Positions 8,629 to 17,266 of a stretch of 64,000 bases of DNA are shown here, one piece after another. The stretch is from Mycobacterium lacus. GTDB lineage: Bacteria > Actinomycetota > Actinomycetes > Mycobacteriales > Mycobacteriaceae. Positions within the stretch are counted from its first letter, which is position 1; every line of letters starts with the position of its first letter. Made by a program: the position numbers and the translations under genes. Below the pieces are notes generated by a model. The model was not told the DNA's origin. It did not search any database and was given only the letters and a program-made list of their open reading frames with translations. The DNA is taken from contig NZ_AP022581.1 in NCBI RefSeq assembly GCF_010731535.1, forward strand, positions 4,969,952 through 5,033,951, in the 5' to 3' direction.

Positions 8629-9657
8629 CTACTGCCCAGCCCCCTGCGGTGTGACGAGAATCTTGCAGTGCCGTTCGGGATCGGCGAGGTCGTCGAAGGC
8701 CGCGCCCACCCCGTCCAGGCCGACCTCGCCGGTGATCAGCGGAGAGACGTCGATGTTGCCCTCGGCGATTGCGCGCAACGACTCAGCGAATTCGTCCGGG
8801 GCGTAGGCGAGTACGAATTGCACGTTGATCTCTTTGGCGATCGCGAAGAACGGGTGCAGGGTGTCGGGTTGCATGCACACACCGGCGACGACCAGCCGCG
8901 TGCCCGGCCGCGCCCGCAATAACACGTCGTCGATGATTCCGGGCACGCCGACCGCCTCGAACACCACCGCGGGCTTGACGGTGTCGAACGGCGAGCCTTC
9001 CGCCGGATCCAGCGCCTGGTGCGCACCCAGCGCGGTGGCAAGTTCGCGCCGCTTCGGCGAAAAGTCGGCCGCCACGATGGCTTCTACGCCGCGCAACCGA
9101 AGCGCACCGATGATCGCGATTCCGATCGGACCGCAACCAAGCACCAGCGCAGTCTCGCCGGGCCGGATGTTCGACCTGTTGACGGCATGCAGTCCTACCG
9201 CCATGGGTTCGGTGAGGGCCGCATGTTTGGGGTCTAGCCCGCTGGGGATCGGGATCAGGAGCGGGGCCGAGAGCAGCATCCGTTCGGCATAGCCGCCAAT
9301 CGTGATGTTGCTGTAGACGATCGGCTCGGCGCCCTTGGCGGACAATAGCACCGGCAGGGACGTGACCAATGTTCCCGGCGGAAGCGTTTCGGTGTCGGGA
9401 CCGGCTTCGATTATCTCGGCGCTGAATTCGTGACCCATGAAGATGTCGCGGCTGAGGTCGACGTCCATGCCGCCGCGACCGCGCGTCAGCTGAGCGGTCA
9501 GTGCCAGCACCTCGGCACCGTGGGCGGCGAAATGCAGGTCGGAGCCACAGATTCCACACGCCCGCACCGCGACCAACACCTGGCCCGGCCCCGGCACCGG
9601 ATCGGGCACGTCGTCCCGGTAGGTCATCCGGCCGTCCCGCAGTACCGAAGCGCGCAT
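8629..9657 (-). CDS. Zinc-dependent medium-chain alcohol dehydrogenase
   Basis: This 342-aa NAD(P)-dependent oxidoreductase has the zinc-alcohol dehydrogenase layout: a GroES-like catalytic domain with zinc ligands in CGICGSDLH and GHEFSAEI, then a Rossmann domain with GCGPIGIAII. The cysteine cluster that binds structural zinc in classical ADHs is not obvious. The substrate cannot be told from sequence. Its ATG overlaps the stop of the LLM gene by one base, so it is the last gene of the ephA - LLM - ADH operon. I do not recall it at this place in M. tuberculosis. Confidence 0.85.
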   Translation of the reverse strand: MRASVLRDGRMTYRDDVPDPVPGPGQVLVAVRACGICGSDLHFAAHGAEVLALTAQLTRGRGGMDVDLSRDIFMGHEFSAEIIEAGPDTETLPPGTLVTSLPVLLSAKGAEPIVYSNITIGGYAERMLLSAPLLIPIPSGLDPKHAALTEPMAVGLHAVNRSNIRPGETALVLGCGPIGIAIIGALRLRGVEAIVAADFSPKRRELATALGAHQALDPAEGSPFDTVKPAVVFEAVGVPGIIDDVLLRARPGTRLVVAGVCMQPDTLHPFFAIAKEINVQFVLAYAPDEFAESLRAIAEGNIDVSPLITGEVGLDGVGAAFDDLADPERHCKILVTPQGAGQ

Positions 9658-10844
9658 CAGTTTCCCGCGCTTTCGTGCTCGGCCACATGCTCGGTGATGG
9701 CCTTCACCACGGCCTCGCCGGCGCGGCCAATCAACTGATCGCGTTTGCCTTTGGCCCAGTCGTGAGACGACCGCGGCGCCTCCAGCTGTCCCTTGAAATA
9801 GGGAATTACCTTGCGGGCGAACAGATCGTAGGAGTGAAATGTCGCCTTCGGCGACGCCCAGTCATGGCCGAGCAATAACAGCGTCCCAAAACCACCTGAC
9901 CGGTCGATGAGGTCTTCGATGTGTGCGATCGCGTCATCGGGCGTCCCGATGCAGCAATTTCCTTTGGCCGCATACTCTTCCACGAACTCCCGCGACGACT
10001 GCGCGCCGTCGACGGTGTTGGACAGCGGAACGAACCCGGCCGCACCAAAGTAATTGGCGAAATCCTTCAGCCCGTACGTGCAGTCGTCGATCGCCTGGTC
10101 GCGGCTGTCCGACAGATGCATGATCGACAGAACGCGCCAGTTGGCACGGTCGGGTTCTTCCCGGCCGGCTTTGGCGGCCTGCTCGCGCACAACTTCCCAG
10201 GTGTTCTCCAGGGCGGCGTAGCCGCCGGGCACCGACATCGACAGCGACAGCAGCGACGTGCCCAGCGCGCCCGCCAGCCGTGGCCCGGACGGCGAAATCA
10301 TCGCGGCCGTAGCGATTTCCGGATACGGCCAGGTATACGGCCGGATGTGCAGCTGCGCGTCACGTAGGATGAACCAGTCGGTATGGCGGTCGATGCGCTC
10401 GCTGGGTGCGGCGCGGAAGAGCGCGAGGATCGCCTCGAGGGACTCCTGCATCATGTGCCGCTGATCGACCGGGTCGATTCCCATCATGTAGGCATCCGAG
10501 GGCAGCGCACCGGGGCCGGTGCCGAATATGGCCCGGCCGCGGGTCAAGTGATCCAGCAGCACCCAGCGATCCGCAACCATTAGGGGATGGTGATAGGGCA
10601 GCGAGACCACTCCGGTACCCAGCCGGATGTGCTTGGTCCGCTCCGCCGCGGCCGCGATGAACACCTCGGGGCAGGCGATCAGCTCGTAGCCGCCGGAGTG
10701 GTGCTCGCCGAACCATGCCTCGTCGTACCCCAGCCGGTCCAGGGCGACGACGCGATGCATGTCGTATTCCAATGCCACCGTTGGGGATTGGCCGATCGGA
10801 TGAAAAGGCGTGATGAACACCCCGAACCGCATCGGCGCGCTCAT
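9657..10844 (-). CDS. LLM-class flavin-dependent monooxygenase (Rv3618-like)
   Basis: This 395-aa protein is a luciferase-like monooxygenase. It shows the family's N-terminal strand RFGVFITPFHP, the GYDEAWFGEHHSGGY segment, and the LGTGVVSLPYHHPLMVA and GRAIFGTGPG stretches that line the flavin pocket. Whether it uses FMN or F420 cannot be decided from sequence. ATG 10844 was chosen because it overlaps the ephA stop as ATGA and opens onto the first strand of the barrel. Being coupled to an epoxide hydrolase and an alcohol dehydrogenase suggests stepwise oxidation of a small lipophilic substrate. Confidence 0.9.
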   Translation of the reverse strand: MSAPMRFGVFITPFHPIGQSPTVALEYDMHRVVALDRLGYDEAWFGEHHSGGYELIACPEVFIAAAAERTKHIRLGTGVVSLPYHHPLMVADRWVLLDHLTRGRAIFGTGPGALPSDAYMMGIDPVDQRHMMQESLEAILALFRAAPSERIDRHTDWFILRDAQLHIRPYTWPYPEIATAAMISPSGPRLAGALGTSLLSLSMSVPGGYAALENTWEVVREQAAKAGREEPDRANWRVLSIMHLSDSRDQAIDDCTYGLKDFANYFGAAGFVPLSNTVDGAQSSREFVEEYAAKGNCCIGTPDDAIAHIEDLIDRSGGFGTLLLLGHDWASPKATFHSYDLFARKVIPYFKGQLEAPRSSHDWAKGKRDQLIGRAGEAVVKAITEHVAEHESAGN

Positions 10845-11818
10845 CCTGACCCCAAACCCTTGAGGAAATCCAACAGCGCCGCGTTCACCTCGCCGGGCCG
10901 TTCCTGTTGCAACCAGTGCCCGGCTCCCTCGAGCATCACCTCGCGGTACGGGCCGGAGATCACCTCTGAAGCCCGGTCGCGACGGGTAAAGGACAACACC
11001 GGATCGGCCGTCCCGCCGATGAACAAGCACGGCACCGCAATCATGGCTCCGTTGAGCTGCGGAGTGGTCTCCCAGTTGCGGTCCAAATTGCGATACCAAT
11101 TCAGCCCGCCGGTGAATCCGGTGCGGGTGAACTCGCTGACGTAATGGTCGAGCTCATCCTCGCTGATCCAGGACGGCAGCCCGTCCGGTTCCGGGAGCCG
11201 ATCGACAAAACCCTCGGGACCCGGGGCGAACATCCGCGCCGCCGCGGCCTGATCGCCGGGCGGAAGCAGGCCACCTATCATCCGGCGCATGGTGCGGGCG
11301 GGATCACCGCTTAGTTCGGCGTCGGCAATACCCGGCTCCTGGAAATACAGGATGTAGAAGAAGTTCTCCCCGAACGTCTGGCGGAACGCCTGGGTCGGCG
11401 GCACCTTCGCGCGGGGCACCACCGGAACGCTCAACGCGGCGACGGCGGCGACCCGGTCGGGGTGCAGCAGTGGCGCGTTCCACACCACGATGGCACCCCA
11501 GTCGTGGCCGATCCAGACGGCGCGCTCGGCCCCGACGTCGTCGAGCAGGCCGACGATGTCGGCGGTCAGCTCGTGGATGTTGTAGGCCTCGATCTCGGCC
11601 GGACGAGACGAGCCGCCGTAGCCGCGTTGATCGGGAGCCAGCACGTGGTAGCCGGCGTCGGCGAGGGCCGGAATCTGGTGCCGCCACGAATAGGCCAGTT
11701 CGGGAAAACCGTGGGCCAGGACCACCACGGGTGCGCCGCGGTCCCCGGCCTCGACCACTCGCAGCTGCACACCGTTGGTGTCGACGTACCGTTCGGTCCA
11801 CGAAAGGCTTGCGGGCAT
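10841..11818 (-). CDS. ephA: Epoxide hydrolase EphA
   Basis: This 325-aa alpha/beta hydrolase opens epoxides to diols. Visible features are the oxyanion motif HGFPE, the nucleophile Asp in GHDWG (about residue 105), the DQRGYGGSS strand, and the catalytic His in GAGHWLQQE near the C-terminus. It is first in a three-gene operon with ATGA coupling to the LLM gene. In M. tuberculosis ephA (Rv3617) is bordered by espACD; here the upstream neighbour is ftsH, only about 240 bp away and divergent. Confidence 0.93.
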   Translation of the reverse strand: MPASLSWTERYVDTNGVQLRVVEAGDRGAPVVVLAHGFPELAYSWRHQIPALADAGYHVLAPDQRGYGGSSRPAEIEAYNIHELTADIVGLLDDVGAERAVWIGHDWGAIVVWNAPLLHPDRVAAVAALSVPVVPRAKVPPTQAFRQTFGENFFYILYFQEPGIADAELSGDPARTMRRMIGGLLPPGDQAAAARMFAPGPEGFVDRLPEPDGLPSWISEDELDHYVSEFTRTGFTGGLNWYRNLDRNWETTPQLNGAMIAVPCLFIGGTADPVLSFTRRDRASEVISGPYREVMLEGAGHWLQQERPGEVNAALLDFLKGLGSG

Positions 11819-12061
11819 CGTTTCACCAAATCACAACGGCACCGAGCTGAGAAGGGCTGGCCGCATCGTCGCCGGGCGTTGGGAACTGCCAGACGTTGAT
11901 CTGAGCAGGATGGTGGCGACCCGTCCCCCGCAAGCGGGTGGTAGCCCCAGCGCCCCGGCTCTGCCGGCGCTGGCGATCGCCACGGGCGGTAACCTGGACT
12001 TTCCAGCCTGAAAGCTTGTGCGTGTATCGGGGAAGGACCTGGCCGGCACGGCCGATGATTG

Positions 12062-14341
12062 ATGAACCGGAAAAGCGTCATCCGCACCCTCACGGCGATC
12101 GCCGTTGTGGTGCTGCTGGGTTGGTCATTCTTCTACTTCAGCGACGACACCCGCGGTTATAAGCCCGTTGACACCTCGGTGGCGATGGCTCAGATCAACG
12201 GCGACAACGTCAAGAGCGCGCAGATCGACGATCGCGAGCAGCAACTGCGGTTGACGCTTAAGAAGGGCAACAACGACACCGACGGTTCCGACAAGGTCAT
12301 CACCAAGTACCCCAGTGGCTACGCAGTCGACCTTTTCAACGCGCTCAACGCCAAGAACGCCAAGGTCAGCACGGTCGTCAACCAAGGCAGCATCCTGGGT
12401 GAGCTGCTGGTCTACGTGCTGCCGCTGCTGCTGCTGGTCGGCCTGTTCGTGATGTTCTCCCGCATGCAGGGCGGCGCCCGGATGGGCTTTGGCTTCGGCA
12501 AATCGCGGGCCAAGCTGCTCTCCAAAGACATGCCCAAGACCACGTTCGCCGACGTCGCGGGCGTCGACGAGGCGGTCGAGGAGCTCTACGAAATCAAGGA
12601 CTTCCTGCAGAACCCCGGTCGCTATCAGGCTCTCGGCGCCAAGATCCCCAAGGGCGTGCTGCTCTACGGCCCACCCGGGACCGGTAAGACGCTGCTGGCC
12701 CGGGCGGTGGCCGGCGAAGCGGGAGTTCCGTTCTTCACCCTCTCCGGTTCCGACTTCGTCGAGATGTTCGTCGGAGTTGGCGCGTCCCGGGTGCGCGACC
12801 TGTTTGACCAGGCCAAGCAGAACAGCCCATGCATCATCTTCGTCGATGAGATCGACGCGGTGGGCCGCCAGCGCGGCGCGGGCCTCGGCGGCGGCCACGA
12901 CGAGCGCGAGCAGACGCTGAACCAGCTGCTCGTCGAGATGGACGGGTTTGACCCGCGCGCCGGTGTCATCTTGATCGCGGCCACCAACCGGCCCGACATC
13001 CTCGATCCCGCGCTGCTAAGGCCCGGCCGCTTCGACCGGCAGATCCCGGTGACCAATCCGGACCTCAACGGCCGCAAGGCGATCCTGCACGTGCATTCCA
13101 AGGGCAAGCCGATCGCCCCGGACGCCGACCTCGACGGACTGGCCAAGCGGACCGTCGGCATGACCGGCGCCGACCTGGCCAACGTCGTCAATGAGGCGGC
13201 GCTGCTGACCGCCCGGGAGAACGGCACCGTGATCACCGGCGCTGCCCTGGAAGAGGCGGTGGACCGGGTGATCGGCGGCCCGCGCCGCAAGGGCCGGATC
13301 ATCAGCGAGCAGGAGAAGAAGATCACCGCCTACCACGAGGGCGGGCACACCCTGGCGGCCTGGGCGATGCCGGACATCGACCCCGTCTACAAGGTGACGA
13401 TCCTGGCCCGCGGACGCACCGGCGGGCACGCGGTGGCGGTGCCCGAGGAGGACAAGGGGCTGCGGACCCGATCGGAAATGATCGCCCAGCTGGTCTTCGC
13501 GATGGGCGGGCGCGCCGCCGAGGAATTGGTGTTCCGCGAGCCGACGACCGGCGCGGTCTCGGACATCGAAAAGGCTACCCAGGTTGCCCGCGCAATGGTC
13601 ACCGAGTTCGGGATGAGCTCCAAGCTCGGCGCCGTCAAGTACGGCACCGAGCACGGCGATCCGTTCCTGGGTCGCACGATAGGCACACAACCCGACTACT
13701 CCCACGAGGTCGCGCGAGACATCGACGAAGAGATCCGCAAACTCATCGAGGCGGCGCATACCGAAGCATGGGAGATCCTCACCGAATACCGCGACGTGCT
13801 CGACACCTTGGCCGGCCAGCTGCTGGAAAAAGAAACACTGCACCGACCCGAGCTGGAAGCGATCTTCGCCGATGTCGAAAAGCGGCCCCGGCTCACCATG
13901 TTCGATGATTTCGGTGGCCGAATCCCGTCGGACAAGCCGCCGATCAAGACGCCCGGCGAACTGGCGATCGAGCGCGGTGAGCCCTGGCCCCAGCCGCTGC
14001 CCGAGCCCGCGTTCAAGGCAGCCATCGCACACGCGACCCGGGCCGCCGAGGCCGCACCGGCCGCGCAATCGGAGGCCGACCGTACCAGCCACGGCGCCAA
14101 CGGTTCTCACGCGCCCACCCAGCCCGACTATGGCGCCCCGGCCGGCTGGCACGCGCCTGGATGGCCCCCGCAGCCGTCGCATCGGCCCAGCTATACGGCC
14201 GAACCCGCCCCAAGCTATCCCGGCTACGCGGGCGAGCCCTACCAGCCCTATGCGCCGCCGGATCAATCGACGCCGGACGCGGACAAGTCTTCCGACGACG
14301 ACAAGGACGTAAGTCGGTCCAAGCCGCCGGCCCTCGGCTGA
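12062..14341 (+). CDS. ftsH: ATP-dependent zinc metalloprotease FtsH
   Basis: This 759-aa membrane-bound AAA+ protease degrades unneeded or damaged membrane and cytosolic proteins. It has two membrane segments (about residues 8-26 and 112-130), the AAA module with Walker A GPPGTGKT, Walker B IIFVDEID and the second region of homology ATNRPDILDPALLRPGRFD, then the zinc site HEGGH. A Pro/Tyr-rich tail of roughly 130 residues follows the protease domain, as in other mycobacteria. ATG 12062 is preferred over an in-frame TTG one codon upstream. folE follows after 15 bp. Confidence 0.97.
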   Translation: MNRKSVIRTLTAIAVVVLLGWSFFYFSDDTRGYKPVDTSVAMAQINGDNVKSAQIDDREQQLRLTLKKGNNDTDGSDKVITKYPSGYAVDLFNALNAKNAKVSTVVNQGSILGELLVYVLPLLLLVGLFVMFSRMQGGARMGFGFGKSRAKLLSKDMPKTTFADVAGVDEAVEELYEIKDFLQNPGRYQALGAKIPKGVLLYGPPGTGKTLLARAVAGEAGVPFFTLSGSDFVEMFVGVGASRVRDLFDQAKQNSPCIIFVDEIDAVGRQRGAGLGGGHDEREQTLNQLLVEMDGFDPRAGVILIAATNRPDILDPALLRPGRFDRQIPVTNPDLNGRKAILHVHSKGKPIAPDADLDGLAKRTVGMTGADLANVVNEAALLTARENGTVITGAALEEAVDRVIGGPRRKGRIISEQEKKITAYHEGGHTLAAWAMPDIDPVYKVTILARGRTGGHAVAVPEEDKGLRTRSEMIAQLVFAMGGRAAEELVFREPTTGAVSDIEKATQVARAMVTEFGMSSKLGAVKYGTEHGDPFLGRTIGTQPDYSHEVARDIDEEIRKLIEAAHTEAWEILTEYRDVLDTLAGQLLEKETLHRPELEAIFADVEKRPRLTMFDDFGGRIPSDKPPIKTPGELAIERGEPWPQPLPEPAFKAAIAHATRAAEAAPAAQSEADRTSHGANGSHAPTQPDYGAPAGWHAPGWPPQPSHRPSYTAEPAPSYPGYAGEPYQPYAPPDQSTPDADKSSDDDKDVSRSKPPALG

Positions 14342-14356
14342 CGAACGGAGGATGCG

Positions 14357-14965
14357 ATGTCGCAGCTGGATTCGCGGGAAGTGGTCCCGAGTGTTCGGGT
14401 GTTCGACCAGCCACGTGCCGAGGCCGCCATCCGCGAGTTGCTGCTGGCGATCGGCGAAGACCCGGAAAGGGGCGGGTTGCGGGAGACCCCGGCCCGGGTC
14501 GCGCGCGCCTACCGCGAGATATTCGCCGGGCTCTACACCGATCCCGACACGGTGCTGAACACCATGTTCGACGAAGAACACGACGAGCTGGTGTTGGTTA
14601 AGGCGATCCCGCTGTATTCCACCTGCGAACACCATCTGGTGTCGTTCCACGGAGTGGCCCACGTCGGCTACATCCCCGGCAATGACGGTAGGGTGACTGG
14701 CCTGTCGAAGATCGCGCGGCTGGTCGACCTCTACGCCAAGCGGCCACAGGTGCAGGAGCGGCTCACCAGCCAGATCGCCGACGCCCTGGTGAAAAAACTC
14801 GATCCGCGCGGGGTAATCGTCGTCATCGAGGCCGAGCACCTGTGCATGGCGATGCGCGGCGTCCGCAAGCCCGGTGCCATCACGACGACGTCGGCGGTGC
14901 GTGGCCAGTTCAAGACAAATCCCGCGTCCCGAGCCGAAGCGCTCGACCTCATCCTGCGCAAGTGA
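14357..14965 (+). CDS. folE: GTP cyclohydrolase I
   Basis: This 202-aa enzyme converts GTP to 7,8-dihydroneopterin triphosphate, the first committed step of folate synthesis. The zinc ligands are in STCEHHLVSFHG and in the second cysteine region HLCMAMRGVRKPG. ACGGAGGATGCG before the ATG gives a good ribosome-binding site. It heads the folE-folP-folB-folK series; its stop overlaps the GTG of folP as GTGA. Confidence 0.97.
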   Translation: MSQLDSREVVPSVRVFDQPRAEAAIRELLLAIGEDPERGGLRETPARVARAYREIFAGLYTDPDTVLNTMFDEEHDELVLVKAIPLYSTCEHHLVSFHGVAHVGYIPGNDGRVTGLSKIARLVDLYAKRPQVQERLTSQIADALVKKLDPRGVIVVIEAEHLCMAMRGVRKPGAITTTSAVRGQFKTNPASRAEALDLILRK

Positions 14966-15789
14966 GTCCGGCGCCCGTGCAGGTTATGGGGGTCCTGAAC
15001 GTCACCGACGACTCGTTCTCGGACGGCGGGCGTTATCTCGATGCGCAAAGCGCCGTCGCCCATGGCCTGGCAATGGCCGCCGAAGGCGCGGGAATCGTCG
15101 ACGTCGGGGGCGAGTCGACCCGGCCGGGTGCCGTACGGGTCGACCCTCGGGTTGAAACCTCTCGTGTGATGCCCGTGGTGAAAGAGCTTGCTGCACAAGG
15201 TATTACCGTCAGCATCGACACCATGTGCGCGGACGTCGCGCGGGCGGCGCTGCAGAACGGCGCGCAGATCGTCAACGACGTGTCCGGTGGCCGGGCCGAT
15301 CCGGCGATGGCTCCGCTGGTGGCCGAAGCGGGTGTGCCGTGGGTGTTGATGCACTGGCGGCCGGTGTCGGCCGACAGCCCGCATCGGGCTCCGCACTACC
15401 GCGATGTGGTCGCCGAGGTGCGCGCGGACTTGCTCGCCAGCGTCGCCGACGCGGTCGCCGCGGGCGTCGATCCCGAAAAGCTGGTCATCGATCCCGGGCT
15501 TGGATTCGCCAAGACCAGCCAACACAACTGGGCGCTCCTGCATGCATTGCCGGAGTTGGTGGCCACCGGGATTCCGGTACTGTTGGGCGCCTCGCGCAAG
15601 CGCTTCCTCGGCGCGTTGTTGGCCGGGCCCGACGGTGCCCCGCGACCACCGGACGGGCGTGAGACGGCGACCGCGGTGATTTCCGCGCTCGCTGCCCTGC
15701 ACGGGGCCTGGGGCGTGCGGGTGCACGACGTGCGGGCCTCGGTCGACGCGCTCAAGGTCGTCGCGGCATGGAGGGGATGCGATGGCTGA
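14962..15789 (+). CDS. folP1: Dihydropteroate synthase
   Basis: This 275-aa TIM-barrel enzyme joins 6-hydroxymethyl-7,8-dihydropterin pyrophosphate with p-aminobenzoate; it is the sulfonamide/dapsone target. The signatures VMGVLNVTDDSFSDGG, GGESTRPGA, NDVSGG, DPGLGFAKT and GASRKRF are all present. I chose GTG 14962, which overlaps the folE stop and gives the N-terminus SPAPVQVMGV seen in M. tuberculosis; the frame is open upstream inside folE. The 3' end overlaps folB by 8 bp. Confidence 0.96.
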   Translation: MSPAPVQVMGVLNVTDDSFSDGGRYLDAQSAVAHGLAMAAEGAGIVDVGGESTRPGAVRVDPRVETSRVMPVVKELAAQGITVSIDTMCADVARAALQNGAQIVNDVSGGRADPAMAPLVAEAGVPWVLMHWRPVSADSPHRAPHYRDVVAEVRADLLASVADAVAAGVDPEKLVIDPGLGFAKTSQHNWALLHALPELVATGIPVLLGASRKRFLGALLAGPDGAPRPPDGRETATAVISALAALHGAWGVRVHDVRASVDALKVVAAWRGCDG

Positions 15790-16180
15790 CCGAATCGAAT
15801 TGCGCGGCTTGACAGTTCACGGCTTCCACGGCGTCTACGACCACGAGCGGGTCAGCGGGCAGCCCTTTGTCGTCGATATCGTCATGTGGATCGACCTCGT
15901 CCACGCCGCCGAGAGCGACAAGCTGGCCGATACCTATGACTACGCCGGCCTGGCCGAGCGGGCGGCCGAGATCGTCGGCGGACCCCCACGGAACCTGATC
16001 GAGACGGTCGGTGCCCAGATCGCCGACCACGTGATGGGCGACGAGCGTGTGCATGCCGTCGAGGTGGTGGTGCACAAGCCGCGGGCCCCCATCGCGCAGA
16101 CGTTCGCCGATGTGTCGGTGGTGATCCGGCGGTCGCGCCGCGGCGGTCGCGGGTCGGTGATCCCCGCGAGCGAGGTGTGA
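15782..16180 (+). CDS. folB: Dihydroneopterin aldolase
   Basis: This 132-aa enzyme cleaves 7,8-dihydroneopterin to 6-hydroxymethyl-7,8-dihydropterin and glycolaldehyde. Typical features are GLTVHGFHGVYDHER at the N-terminus, the active-site Tyr in TYDYAGLAE, LIETVGAQIADHV and the catalytic lysine in VVVHKPRAPI. It overlaps folP1 by 8 bp and folK by one base (TGATG). Confidence 0.96.
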   Translation: MADRIELRGLTVHGFHGVYDHERVSGQPFVVDIVMWIDLVHAAESDKLADTYDYAGLAERAAEIVGGPPRNLIETVGAQIADHVMGDERVHAVEVVVHKPRAPIAQTFADVSVVIRRSRRGGRGSVIPASEV

Positions 16181-16710
16181 TGACCCGCATAGTGCTTTCC
16201 ATCGGCTCCAACCTGGGTGACCGGCTGGCACGGCTGCAGTCCGTCGTCGACGGACTAGGCGAAGCGGTGCGCGCGGTGTCTCCGGTATACGAGACCCAAC
16301 CCTGGGGCGGCGTGGAGCAGGGACCGTTCCTCAACGCGGTCGTGATCGCCGACGACCCGACGTGCGACGGGCAGGGCTGGCTGCGCCGGGCCCAGGAGTT
16401 CGAGCGCGCAGCGGGTCGGGTGCGCGGCCAGCACTTCGGCCCACGCACCCTCGACGTCGACCTGATCGCCTGTTACGGCGACACCGAGGTGATCGCGCGC
16501 GAAAGCAACCTGACACTGCCGCACCCCCTGGCGCATCTACGGGCGTTCGTGATGGTCCCGTGGCTGGCCGTCGACCCGGGTGCTGAGCTGACGATCGCCG
16601 TGGGGCCGCGTCCCGTCGCCCGGCTGCTGGCCGAGCTGGACCCGCCCGACCGGGACGGGGTGCGGCTGTCCGGGCAGGCGCTCACCTGGAATGCAAAGCC
16701 GGGATGCTGA
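16180..16710 (+). CDS. folK: 2-amino-4-hydroxy-6-hydroxymethyldihydropteridine pyrophosphokinase
   Basis: This 176-aa enzyme pyrophosphorylates 6-hydroxymethyl-7,8-dihydropterin with ATP, giving the folP substrate. It shows SIGSNLGDRLARL, the YETQPWGGVEQGPFLNAV loop, and the Mg-binding signature RTLDVDLIACYG. The start is taken as ATG 16180, one base overlapping the folB stop; a GTG one codon upstream is also in frame. Confidence 0.95.
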   Translation: MTRIVLSIGSNLGDRLARLQSVVDGLGEAVRAVSPVYETQPWGGVEQGPFLNAVVIADDPTCDGQGWLRRAQEFERAAGRVRGQHFGPRTLDVDLIACYGDTEVIARESNLTLPHPLAHLRAFVMVPWLAVDPGAELTIAVGPRPVARLLAELDPPDRDGVRLSGQALTWNAKPGC

Positions 16711-17186
16711 TGGGACCGACCCGCAAACGTGACCTCACGGTCGCGGTGATCGGCGCTGCGGTGGTGGGTTATCTGCTGGTGGTGGTGCTGTACCGGTGGT
16801 TTCCCCCCATCACGGTGTGGACCGGTGCGTCGCTGCTCGTGGTGGCCGCTGCGGAGGCGCTGTGGGCTCGCTTCGTGCGGGCCAAGATCAGCGATGGCGA
16901 GATCGGAGACGGGCCCGGTTGGCTGCACCCGCTCGCGGTGGCGCGCAGCTTGGTGGTCGCCAAGGCGTCGGCCTGGGTGGGTGCGCTGGTGCTGGGTTGG
17001 TGGATTGGGGTGTTGGTCTACTTTCTGCCCCGGCGGTCGTGGCAGCGGGCGGTTTCCGAGGACACCACCGGCACGGTGGTGGCGGCCGTCAGCGCGCTGG
17101 CGTTGGTGATCGCCGCGCTGTGGCTGCAGCATTGCTGCAAATCGCCGCAGGATCCGACCGAGCACGGTGAGGGCGCGGAGGGCTAG
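16710..17186 (+). CDS. DUF3180 membrane protein (Rv3605c-like)
   Basis: This 158-aa predicted inner-membrane protein has about four hydrophobic segments: two near the N-terminus (VAVIGAAVVGYLLVVVLY and ITVWTGASLLVVAAAEALWA) and two later (WVGALVLGWWIGVLVYFLP and a C-terminal one). The family is actinobacterial, of unknown function, and found beside folK. ATG 16710 overlaps the folK stop (TGATG) and gives 158 aa; an ATG at 16704 is two codons longer. Confidence 0.85.
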   Translation: MGPTRKRDLTVAVIGAAVVGYLLVVVLYRWFPPITVWTGASLLVVAAAEALWARFVRAKISDGEIGDGPGWLHPLAVARSLVVAKASAWVGALVLGWWIGVLVYFLPRRSWQRAVSEDTTGTVVAAVSALALVIAALWLQHCCKSPQDPTEHGEGAEG

Positions 17187-17266
17187 GTCGACGTTGCTGA
17201 CGGCGATCCGAGAATCGCCGGACTCGCGCGACACGCGGATCGACCTGGCCCGGGTACAGTCAGGCC

